Shown here: positions 15,727 through 23,850 of the stretch, in pieces | Numbering within the stretch: the first letter of the stretch is position 1 | How the letters are laid out: every line of letters begins with the position of its first letter | From: Sphingobium sp. SCG-1 | Lineage (GTDB): Bacteria; Pseudomonadota; Alphaproteobacteria; Sphingomonadales; Sphingomonadaceae | Length of the DNA stretch: 64,000 bases | Reading direction: 5' to 3' | Assembly (NCBI RefSeq): GCF_002953135.1 | Contig: NZ_CP026372.1 | Span: forward strand, 1,860,001-1,924,000 | Made by a program: the position numbers and the translations under genes | Notes under the pieces: model-generated | Seen by the model: the letters and a program-made list of their open reading frames with translations, nothing else | Database searches by the model: none | What the model was told of the DNA's origin: nothing

Positions 15727-16660
15727 GCTTAGTGCCCACTTCGCTTGTCGATCGAGCCTGTTCAAAGCTCGATCTATAAGCGAAGGAAAAACCTTTACTC
15801 TTACGGACACAGGATCTGCGAGATCGGCTCATTGAAGGTCGCAAGGTCGATGGCCAGCTCGAACCGACCGAACCCCGATCGTCATAATCGCGGGGTTGCT
15901 GTCATCTACGTCGGATTCGACCGTCGACGTCGCTGCAGTCGTCAACGGAAATTTGCTGGGCAGAATTGTCCCTGGGCATCTGAAACTGATCGTGATGTTG
16001 CCTCCATCAAGGGCAGAAGCCTACCGAACTGTCGAGATACCTGCGATGCCGGTCTGATAAACGCTGGATGTCGGCTCCTGACGAGACTTTCCGTTCAACA
16101 TATCATTAGCAATGGCAGCAAAGTCCCAAAGCAAGGCTTTCAGGTTCCGGCAAGTGCCGACCCTTTATGGTCGCTCAGAGCGAGATTTCGGCTCCCCAGG
16201 TGCAGACGTTCCGCTTTTCCGGCAGTTCGCGACCAGATCCGGTCGTCTTAAGATCGCTGCGGCAACGACCACTTTCGCTGAAACCGGCCATTCGCCTCAC
16301 GTGGATCCGCCGGGCTGCAACGCGCCCCAACGCCGGCCGTTTGCTGGCACAGCCGTGATGTCCACAAGCCACTGGTACCGCGCGCTAGGCCACTGACGCC
16401 TCGTTTCGAAATCGACACGCCGCGGACTGCGGCGGTGTCCACCATCAAGTTTCTGGATTAGACTACTTAAGCATCCTGTCGACAGCCCGTTCACGTTCGG
16501 CGGTCGGAAAGCCGCAGGTTAAAATTGGCAACCATCCGCAGGCTGAATGGGGTGACCCTGCGCTGCATCAGGCAGGCAGACCGTCGCTCCAAATTGACGA
16601 TCTGATACGCAGCGGGTGCCTGCGGGCGCCAGCCTTGCGACCGCCGCCGAAGGTGAGCAC
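15727..16660. other. Intergenic region without a convincing gene
   Basis: A hairpin GATCGAGC/GCTCGATC (15750-15757 and 15767-15774) follows the RTX stop and may end transcription, though it has no T tract. Open frames here (for example 15745-16251) have Arg/Ser/Cys-rich translations without motifs and overlap a dispersed repeat (16198-16310). I judge the region non-coding and decayed. Confidence 0.4.
16198..16310. repeat. Dispersed intergenic repeat, copy B
   Basis: GCAGACGTTCCGCTTTTCCG (from 16202), then GCAGTTCGCGACCAGATCC and GGTCGTCTTAA, is almost identical to copy C at 55141-55188 and more distantly like copy A (11561-11594). The downstream part, with GAAACCGGCCATTCGCC, parallels GAAACTGCCAATG after copy C. 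Confidence 0.6.
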
Positions 16661-17716
16661 TTACAGCTGAGTTGCCTCCTCAATTCGAAGCAGCAACTTC
16701 CCTCCCGACTCACCATGTTCCAACCGCTCATGAGCAACGGCGGCATCCTCAAGCGGCAACTCCGACGCAATAATCGGGGAGACCATGCCCAGGCTCACCA
16801 GCTTGAGAGCATCTTCCAGCTGTGACCGGGAACAGCTGACGGCACTGAGCATGTCGATGCCATTAATGAATAGCTCGGCCGGATTGAAGGGTACCTTCAT
16901 GCCCGAGATTGCTCCGACCAATGCCCACCGCCCCCCCTGCGCGAGCGAACGCCGGACCGAATGAAAGGTCTCGGCACCTACATTGTCGATAACGACGTCC
17001 ACGCCACGCCCATCCGTCGCCTCGCGAACCTGCTTCGAGAAATCTTCGCCATGCTTCACGACGATCACGCCACTCGCGCCGATAGCCAGGATTGCGTCTG
17101 CTTTCGCCTGAGACGAGGCCAACGCCAGAACATGTGCGCCGCACGCGCGCGCGACCTGAACGCCATGCCCACCCTGGGTACCGCCAGCACCAGTGATCAG
17201 CACTGTCTCTCCGAGCCGTACCTTCGCCACGTCCCGAATGGCGTTGAGCTGGGTCCCGATCGCGCAAGCGACGATAGATGCCTGTTCAAGCGGGATGCCG
17301 TCCGGAACGCGAACCGTGCAATCTTCGGCGACGGCGACAAATTCGGCGTAGCCCCCGTTATGATGAGCGTCGCCCATGAACTCCTGAAATTCGCAGAGAG
17401 TCTCGCGGTTCGAGCGACAGTGGCGGCATTCGCCGCATACCGACCGGCGCTGAACCGTGCATACACGGTCGCCAACTTTAAGGTGACGGACAGCTGTCCC
17501 CGTCTCTATAATGATCCCCGAGACTTCATGGCCCGGAACGAGCGGCATATGAACGCGCTTGCGATAGACGCCCTGGCGGACGACAACGTCGTGATAGCAG
17601 ACGCCGCAGGCCACCACGCGGATGAGTACGTCCCTCGGCCGAACTTCCGGCCTGTCAATCTCAGCAAGCTTCAGGACACTGCTTGCTCCGGTTTCCCTTT
17701 GAACGATCGCCTTCAT
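16661..17716 (-). CDS. Zinc-dependent medium-chain alcohol dehydrogenase
   Basis: A 351-aa MDR-superfamily NAD(P)-dependent oxidoreductase. Catalytic zinc ligands are in ACGVCYHD (Cys near residue 38) and GHE (near 64). The structural zinc loop CGECRHCRSNRETLC is intact, and the Rossmann segment is ITGAGGTQGGHGVQVA. The pattern fits alcohol or enoyl-CoA-type reductases of the zinc class. The substrate cannot be read from sequence. ATG 17716 has GGAG eight bases upstream. It starts 12 bp after the stop of the methylsuccinyl-CoA dehydrogenase-like gene, so the two form an operon, and oxidation of an alcohol or reduction of an acyl-CoA-linked product in the same route is plausible. Confidence 0.82.
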   Translation of the reverse strand: MKAIVQRETGASSVLKLAEIDRPEVRPRDVLIRVVACGVCYHDVVVRQGVYRKRVHMPLVPGHEVSGIIIETGTAVRHLKVGDRVCTVQRRSVCGECRHCRSNRETLCEFQEFMGDAHHNGGYAEFVAVAEDCTVRVPDGIPLEQASIVACAIGTQLNAIRDVAKVRLGETVLITGAGGTQGGHGVQVARACGAHVLALASSQAKADAILAIGASGVIVVKHGEDFSKQVREATDGRGVDVVIDNVGAETFHSVRRSLAQGGRWALVGAISGMKVPFNPAELFINGIDMLSAVSCSRSQLEDALKLVSLGMVSPIIASELPLEDAAVAHERLEHGESGGKLLLRIEEATQL

Positions 17717-17728
17717 CGCGTTGCTCCG

Positions 17729-19399
17729 TCAGTTCCCGCCCGCGAGCAGCCGGCGCGCAATCACCTGCGCCTGGATCTCGGCCGCCCCCTCGAAGATGTT
17801 GAGGATGCGCGCATCGCATAGCACCCGGCTGATCGAATATTCCTCCGCATAGCCGTTTCCGCCATGGATCTGGAGCGCATTGTCGGCGTTGGACCAGGCA
17901 ACGCGTGCAGCTAACAGCTTCGCCATCCCGGCTTCCACGTCACAGCGGCGATCGCTGTCCTTCTCACGAGCCGCGAAATAGGTGAGCTGCCGGGCCATCA
18001 TCGTCTCGGCAACCATCCAGCCGATCTTTGCTGAAACGCGGGGGAAGCTGATCAACGGCTCGCCGAACTGGTATCGTTCGAGCGCGTAACGCAATCCCAG
18101 CTCCATCGCATTTTGCGCGACACCGACGGCACGCGCGGCGGTCTGAACCCGGGCGGACTCGAACGTCGACATGAGTTGCTTGAACCCTTCGCCCTCGATC
18201 CCGCCAAGGAGCGCGGTCTCAGGCACGGCGAAGCCGTCGAACGACAGCTCATATTCCTTCATTCCGCGATAGCCGAGAACCTTGATCTCGCCGCCGGTCA
18301 GTCCATCGATAGGGAATGGATCTTCGTCGGTTCCCCTGGGCTTTTCAGCGAGGAACATGGACAGCGTGCGGTAACCCTGGTCCGCCGCGCCGGTGCGCGC
18401 GAGCACCATCATCAGGTCTGACCGGCTCGCATGCGTGATCCATGTTTTCGCGCCGGTGATGACGTAGCTGCCATCCGATCGCGCGGCACGCGTCGAGAGC
18501 GAACCTAGATCCGATCCGGTATTGGGCTCGGTGAAAACGGCCGTCGGCAGGATTTCCCCCCGAGCGATCAGGGGCAGATAATGCGCCTTCTGTTCGGCCG
18601 TACCGCCCAGCCGAATGAGTTCCGCGGCGATTTCCGACCGTGTGGCGAGCGAACCAACCCCGATATAGCCGCGCGAGAGCTCCTCGGACACGATGGCCAT
18701 GGCGATCTTGCTCATCCCGGCTCCACCATATTCCTCGGGGATCGTGAGGCCAAAGACGCCCATTTCCGCCATCGCGTTGACGACTTCGATGGGAATCAGC
18801 CGATCCTCGAGGTGCCAGGCGTGGCAGTGAGGTTGCACTTCGTCATCGGCGAAGCGCCGAAAGGCCTCAAGGACCATGACCTGTGTCTCATCGAGACCCA
18901 ACTCACCGAAATTGCCGCTATCGAAACCCTTGGCGGCCAGTTCGGCCAGGCGTACGCGCAGTGTAGGGTCCCGACCTTGCCTTACAACCTCTTCGACGTT
19001 TTCCCGGAATTCAACGATGTCCTGGCCACTGATGCCGAGGGTCGCGGGCCGCGCTATTTCACCCTGGCTCATCGGCACGCCATCGGTCAACTGGGTAAGA
19101 TACTCCGCGAGCACCACCCGGAGAATGAGTTCCTCCATCTCGCCCAGATTTGCCTGCGCCGCGAGGCCTTCGGCCCAGCGCACCATCTGCCGCAACCCCT
19201 CCACATATGTGGCCATCCACGCATAACCATGCAGCGCATATTGGGATGCGTCGGGATTGCCGGCTGCGCGGTCGCGCTGAAGCTGAGCGCTCAGGTGGCT
19301 CGCGATCTTACCGAGGAAGGTGTCCGCATGCTGCAGGGCTTTGTTCGCAGCATCAAGCATCTGCGAACGTGTTGTGTCGGGTGAGATCGAGATTTGCAT
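17729..19399 (-). CDS. Acyl-CoA dehydrogenase of (2S)-methylsuccinyl-CoA dehydrogenase type
   Basis: A 556-aa flavoprotein, about 150 residues longer than ordinary acyl-CoA dehydrogenases. The extra N-terminal helical domain (about 1-150) and the body match the pattern of Mcd from the ethylmalonyl-CoA pathway. Shared segments include PHCHAWHLEDRLIPIEVV, EELSRGYIGVGSLATRSEIA, TEPNTGSDLGSL, GGEIKVLGYRGMKEYELSFD, and the end ILNIFEGAAEIQAQVIARRL with catalytic Glu at about 537. Mcd oxidises (2S)-methylsuccinyl-CoA to mesaconyl-C1-CoA and feeds electrons to ETF. ATG 19399 is preferred to TTG 19414. No ccr, ecm or mcm genes are in the window, so the physiological substrate may be another branched acyl-CoA. 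It is the first gene of an operon with an alcohol dehydrogenase. Confidence 0.82.
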   Translation of the reverse strand: MQISISPDTTRSQMLDAANKALQHADTFLGKIASHLSAQLQRDRAAGNPDASQYALHGYAWMATYVEGLRQMVRWAEGLAAQANLGEMEELILRVVLAEYLTQLTDGVPMSQGEIARPATLGISGQDIVEFRENVEEVVRQGRDPTLRVRLAELAAKGFDSGNFGELGLDETQVMVLEAFRRFADDEVQPHCHAWHLEDRLIPIEVVNAMAEMGVFGLTIPEEYGGAGMSKIAMAIVSEELSRGYIGVGSLATRSEIAAELIRLGGTAEQKAHYLPLIARGEILPTAVFTEPNTGSDLGSLSTRAARSDGSYVITGAKTWITHASRSDLMMVLARTGAADQGYRTLSMFLAEKPRGTDEDPFPIDGLTGGEIKVLGYRGMKEYELSFDGFAVPETALLGGIEGEGFKQLMSTFESARVQTAARAVGVAQNAMELGLRYALERYQFGEPLISFPRVSAKIGWMVAETMMARQLTYFAAREKDSDRRCDVEAGMAKLLAARVAWSNADNALQIHGGNGYAEEYSISRVLCDARILNIFEGAAEIQAQVIARRLLAGGN

Positions 19400-19748
19400 G
19401 AATAGATGCGCCAAAGATGTTTAAAGGCCAGAGCGCACCAAAGTAGCAGCCTCGATAAGAGCCAAGTCATGTTCGTTCGCGTTGACCGTGATAGCACCAC
19501 GGCATTAAGCGCTATTTTGACTCGCCAAGGCGAGCGTCGTGCGCGCGCAGGCGCGAGACACCTCAGCGCGCGCACCTGCTTTCCTGCGGCGCTACAACCG
19601 GCGTCTGCGATGATAGGGGGCCGATATCGCCGCCATGCCGTGCCGGTATGTTCTTGCAGCGCCCATCCTCCACTAAAGTTTGCGCCCAGCATAAGTAGGG
19701 CGCTCAAAGCGGCATAATCCGCAGCTGCGTCGGTAGGGGAGGTATTCA
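19400..19748. other. Divergent promoter region between dehydrogenase operon and TonB receptor
   Basis: About 350 bp separate the leftward mcd-like operon from the rightward receptor. It must contain two promoters. TTGACC at about 19482 and TTGACT at about 19517 are possible -35 elements on the plus strand. No clear operator repeat is visible and no gene is seen. Confidence 0.3.
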
Positions 19749-21935
19749 GTGAATAAGATCAATCGGTTTCGAGGTATCTCGTCGCTTTCCGCTCTTACGA
19801 TAGGGTTAAGCCTCGGTACGGGGGCCTCTGCGCAAAGCGCACCTGCCCAAGCCGGAGCGGAAGCCACAGCGCCAGTCGACGACATCATCGTGACCGCGAA
19901 CAAGCGCGCTGTGGGGCAGAGCGTCCATGACACTGCGATCGCTGTGACGGCGCTCGGGGCGACGCAGCTGCGCGAGGGCAACATCCAGAGCATCTCGGAT
20001 CTGACCGTTGCGATTCCGAACGTCAATCTTAACAGTCAGAACACCGGTCCGGGCGTCAACAATTTCTCCATTCGCGGCATGGGCATCTACAGCACGATCC
20101 CATCGTCGACGCCCACGGTGGGCGTCTTCATCGACGGCGTGTATGTTGGTGCGAACGCCGGCGTCGCGCTCGCCAGCACCTTCGACATCGACGGCATCGA
20201 GGTCCTGCGTGGTCCGCAAGGCCTTCTGTTCGGCCGCAACGTGACCGCCGGCGCCATTCTCGTCACGACCGGCATTCCGACTGACCGCCTTCACATCAAT
20301 GCGCAAGCAGGCATCGAGTCCGGTCCTAATATGACCTTCTCCACCGTCGTGTCAGGCCCGATCACGTCGAACGGTGTGTTGAGCGGAAAGATCGCGTTGT
20401 CCTACAACGACGATAAGGGCTATTTCCATAACCTCTTCAACGGCAACAAGCACTTTGGTGCGCGGACGTCCACGATCGCTCGTGGCGCCTTGCGTCTCAA
20501 GCCCGAGAGCAACGCCTTTACAAGTACGGTCCGTTTTGAGGTCGGCAGCTCGGAGGGCGACGGTGTGGTCACCCAGAATCAGGCTGACCCCACGCTGCAT
20601 GGTACCGATGTCCGCCAGAACGAAGAGGGCTTCAACGACACCAGCTACCAGAATGTCACATGGGATACCCGTATCCCGACGAGCTTCGGTAATGGCGAGA
20701 TCGTGAACATCTTCGGCTGGCGCCATGTCGATGGCGACACGCTCGGTGATGCCGACTCCCGACCGGTGACCGCGGCCCACCTCGGCATCTTCATCCGACA
20801 GAAGCAATGGTCCAATGAGCTTCGCTATGCCGGTACGTTCGGTCCGGTCTCCGCAACGATCGGTGGTTTCTACTATGGCGACAAACTGAACTACGTCGAA
20901 ACGCGCGATCTTGCGGCCGCCCGTCTTGAGGGCGGTGGCATACAGAAGTCTTGGACCTATGCGCTCTTCTCGAACTTCGACATCAAGCTGCCAGCGAATT
21001 TCACGCTCAATCTTGGGGCTCGCTATTCGAAGGAGCACAAAAGCGCGAGCACGCAGGCTCTCTCGGCGGCTCTTCCGCTGCGATGCAATCTGAATGATTA
21101 TACCTGTCCGACATCCAATTTTTCGGACGATCACTCGTGGAATGCCTTCACGCCCAAGATTGGTCTCGAATGGAACCCGACGTCCGAAACACATTTCTAT
21201 GGCTACTACACCAAGGGCTTCCGCAGCGGCGGCTATAATCTTCGCCAAGTTACGCTCACATCGCCTCCGGGACCGTATGACCAGGAAGTCGAGAACAGTT
21301 TCGAGGTCGGCTGGAAGCAGAAGATGTTCGATAACCGCCTCCGCTTCAGCGTCGCGGCATTCCAGAACAAGTATAAGAATCTCCAGCGCGATCTGGCTAT
21401 CCTCGATCCCGTCCTGGGCAACATCCAGACGACCCGAAACACGGCTGACGTAACCATCCGTGGTGTCGAGTTCGAAGGAAGCTTCCAGGTCAACAGCAAC
21501 CTCCAACTTGGCGGCAACTTCGGATATCTTCACAGCCGCTTCGATCTCATTCGTATCGGCTTTACGAATGGCGGCGCGGTCACTCCCTCTCAGTACGATC
21601 TGAAGCTGCCGTATCTGGCGCCTTGGTCCTACGGCGTCTGGGCTCGCTACAGCACCCAGACCGGCATCGGTCAGGCGACTGGGCGCGTGTCCTTCCAGCA
21701 TATCGATGCGGCGTTCAGCAACGACATCAACGTCAACATATTGAACCCGACAAATACACTGGATGCAAACCTGAGCCTCGGAATTGCGGACACCAACCTG
21801 ACAGTCGCTGTCTATGGCAAGAACCTGCTGAACAAGACCTATTTCGGCCTGAACAACCCTCTCTTCGCGCCCAATACCTTCACCCCCATTTACAAGGCGC
21901 GGGTGCTCGGAGCGGAACTGCGCTTCAACTTCTGA
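19749..21935 (+). CDS. TonB-dependent outer-membrane receptor
   Basis: A 728-aa receptor starting at GTG 19749 with GGGGAGG upstream. A signal peptide ends near GASAQS. The TonB-box region is DDIIVTANKR. The plug domain contains SIRGMGIYST and DGIEVLRGPQGLLFGRN. A 22-strand-type barrel follows, with YGYYTKGFRSGGYN and a C-terminus ELRFNF ending in Phe, as outer-membrane proteins do. Such receptors import large or scarce solutes (iron complexes, sugars, or in sphingomonads often aromatic and hydrophobic catabolic substrates). No iron-uptake gene is nearby. The catabolic setting suggests uptake of a carbon source. Confidence 0.92.
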   Translation: MNKINRFRGISSLSALTIGLSLGTGASAQSAPAQAGAEATAPVDDIIVTANKRAVGQSVHDTAIAVTALGATQLREGNIQSISDLTVAIPNVNLNSQNTGPGVNNFSIRGMGIYSTIPSSTPTVGVFIDGVYVGANAGVALASTFDIDGIEVLRGPQGLLFGRNVTAGAILVTTGIPTDRLHINAQAGIESGPNMTFSTVVSGPITSNGVLSGKIALSYNDDKGYFHNLFNGNKHFGARTSTIARGALRLKPESNAFTSTVRFEVGSSEGDGVVTQNQADPTLHGTDVRQNEEGFNDTSYQNVTWDTRIPTSFGNGEIVNIFGWRHVDGDTLGDADSRPVTAAHLGIFIRQKQWSNELRYAGTFGPVSATIGGFYYGDKLNYVETRDLAAARLEGGGIQKSWTYALFSNFDIKLPANFTLNLGARYSKEHKSASTQALSAALPLRCNLNDYTCPTSNFSDDHSWNAFTPKIGLEWNPTSETHFYGYYTKGFRSGGYNLRQVTLTSPPGPYDQEVENSFEVGWKQKMFDNRLRFSVAAFQNKYKNLQRDLAILDPVLGNIQTTRNTADVTIRGVEFEGSFQVNSNLQLGGNFGYLHSRFDLIRIGFTNGGAVTPSQYDLKLPYLAPWSYGVWARYSTQTGIGQATGRVSFQHIDAAFSNDINVNILNPTNTLDANLSLGIADTNLTVAVYGKNLLNKTYFGLNNPLFAPNTFTPIYKARVLGAELRFNF

Positions 21936-22114
21936 CGTTCGGATGGGGCAGGGGAGCCCATTGGCTCGCCTGTGTCCCTCGCTCGCCAATGAGCGCCCCA
22001 ACGACAAGATCTGCCGATCAGAGGGAGTTTGCGAGAGTGCCCCTTTGCAGTTGGCCCCAAGCATCTCGAGCTGTTGGCGGGCATCGACCCGCATAGGAAC
22101 ACATAGGATCGGCA

Positions 22115-23740
22115 ATGAAAACAGCGACAGCGATTGTATCGGCATTGCTATTGCTGGCTTCCCAACCGGTGGAAGCCGAGCCCGTGGCTGCAGACGGATA
22201 TAAAGTCTCCCTGCTGGTCCCCGGTTCCGCCTTTCATACTCTGAACGGTATCACAACCACTCCTGATGGACGCGTATTCCTTGCCAGCGTGTCGAGCGAC
22301 TCGATCTTTTCCTTCGATCTCAAAAGTGGAGCCGTAAGCACTGTTGTCGGCCCTCCGCTAGGGCACTCCGACGACGTAGTGGTGGCGCGGGACGGCACGC
22401 TGTACTGGACAGCGATCGTTGATGGTATCATCCGTAAGCGTGCTCCTGACGGCACCATCAGCGATGTCGCCAAAGACATTCCCGGTGCCAACTCGCTTGC
22501 GCTCAGTCGAGATGAAACCCATCTTTACGTGGGCCAGGTGTTCCTTGGCGACGGACTCTGGGATGTTGATCTGACCGGGGGAGCCGCACCCCGCCACGTG
22601 CTGCATGATATCGGCGGACTCAACGCTTTTACGGTCGATGCCGACGGGATGATCTATGGGCCGCTCTGGGAGCGGGGAGAGGTCGTCAGGATTGATCCGC
22701 GCACCAGCCAGATGAAGACGCTGGCCAAGGGCTTGGACCGGCCGGGCTCTGTGCGCATCGATGGCAAAGGACGCCTCTTCGCCCTGGAGAACGGGACGGC
22801 CAAGGTCTGGAACATCGATCGCGGCAATGGGCGCAAGCGCATGATCGCGCAGTTGCCCTCCGCGCCCGATAACATGACCGTCGCGCCTTCGGGCCATCTG
22901 CTCGTCAGCAATATGGCCGACAATGCCGTTTGGGATGTCGATCCGGAAAGCGGTCGATCCGTCGCCCTGATCAGCGGCCAGTTGGCATTTCCGCGCGCAA
23001 TTGCCGTGGTGCAGGGCGCGGATGGGCCGTTGCTCTATGTGACCGACACCTGCTCGATCCGGATCGTCGATGCACGAACCGGACGGGTCCGGGACCTGGT
23101 CCGTCGGATCGTCGCCGACCTCCGGTTGCCGTCCTCCATCAACCTTGCAGACGGTCAGGTCATCACATCGAGCGAATTGCTGGGGGCGGTTCAGATCATC
23201 GGCCAGGAGTCAGGCGCCGTCGAGAAGACCATCACGGGCTTCGACAAGCCTTCCGATGTGCTCAAACTTGCCAATGGCGACCTTCTTCTCGCCGAGCCGA
23301 GCCGCAATCGCCTAATACTCTACAAAAACGGCCAGCAGCTACCGCTCGCCGCCAAAGTCGATGCGCCTGTCAGCCTGGCGCAAGGGCGTGATGGAAGCAT
23401 TCTGGTCGCCGAGGCAAAAGGGCGCATCTTGCGCATCGCACTCGATACAGGCTTGGAAACCGAGATCGCCCATGGCCTTGGCCAGTTATGCGACGTGATA
23501 GTGTCGCCCGATGGCACCATCCTCGCGCTCGATGTTGCCGATCGCCGCCTTCTGGAATTAACCCCCGATGGCAAAGCCGTGCGGACAATCGCACGAGATC
23601 TACCGGTGGGATATCTTGCGGAGCCATACCCCCGGTCGGGCGGCATCGCTGTCAGTGAGGACGGTGCCATCTTCATTGCGGCGGATGTCGAAAACGCGAT
23701 CTATCGCGTCGACCGCCAGGCGGCGCCGTCGGCGCAATAG
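22115..23740 (+). CDS. Secreted beta-propeller protein (NHL/SMP-30-like repeats)
   Basis: A 541-aa protein with a Sec signal peptide (MKTATAIVSALLLLASQPVEA) and repeated blades of the form SPDGTILALD, APSGHLLVSN, DADGMIYGP, SEDGAIFIAA. The spacing suggests two six- or seven-bladed propellers, or one large one. NHL/SMP-30-like propellers act as lactonases, lyases or binding scaffolds. I see no unmistakable metal site, so I do not assign a reaction. It lies between two TonB-receptor genes on the same strand (179 bp after the first, 110 bp before the second). A periplasmic or surface role in capturing or first processing the imported substrate is reasonable. Confidence 0.7.
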   Translation: MKTATAIVSALLLLASQPVEAEPVAADGYKVSLLVPGSAFHTLNGITTTPDGRVFLASVSSDSIFSFDLKSGAVSTVVGPPLGHSDDVVVARDGTLYWTAIVDGIIRKRAPDGTISDVAKDIPGANSLALSRDETHLYVGQVFLGDGLWDVDLTGGAAPRHVLHDIGGLNAFTVDADGMIYGPLWERGEVVRIDPRTSQMKTLAKGLDRPGSVRIDGKGRLFALENGTAKVWNIDRGNGRKRMIAQLPSAPDNMTVAPSGHLLVSNMADNAVWDVDPESGRSVALISGQLAFPRAIAVVQGADGPLLYVTDTCSIRIVDARTGRVRDLVRRIVADLRLPSSINLADGQVITSSELLGAVQIIGQESGAVEKTITGFDKPSDVLKLANGDLLLAEPSRNRLILYKNGQQLPLAAKVDAPVSLAQGRDGSILVAEAKGRILRIALDTGLETEIAHGLGQLCDVIVSPDGTILALDVADRRLLELTPDGKAVRTIARDLPVGYLAEPYPRSGGIAVSEDGAIFIAADVENAIYRVDRQAAPSAQ

Positions 23741-23850
23741 GCAATCGTTATGCGGATCATGACGGAATGGCATGAGCTCGAAGAGCGGCATCCATCCTAC
23801 TCCCGCAAGTAATGGACTTAGATCCACTTACATCCCAAGGGAGAGGAAAT

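Noticed and set aside
15745..16251. 168-codon plus-strand frame after the RTX gene
   Set aside because: Arg/Ser/Cys-rich and motif-free; overlaps a dispersed intergenic repeat.
20352..22145. 597-codon open frame on the minus strand
   Set aside because: It is the antisense shadow of the TonB receptor gene. The translation has no family motif, and codon bias explains its length.
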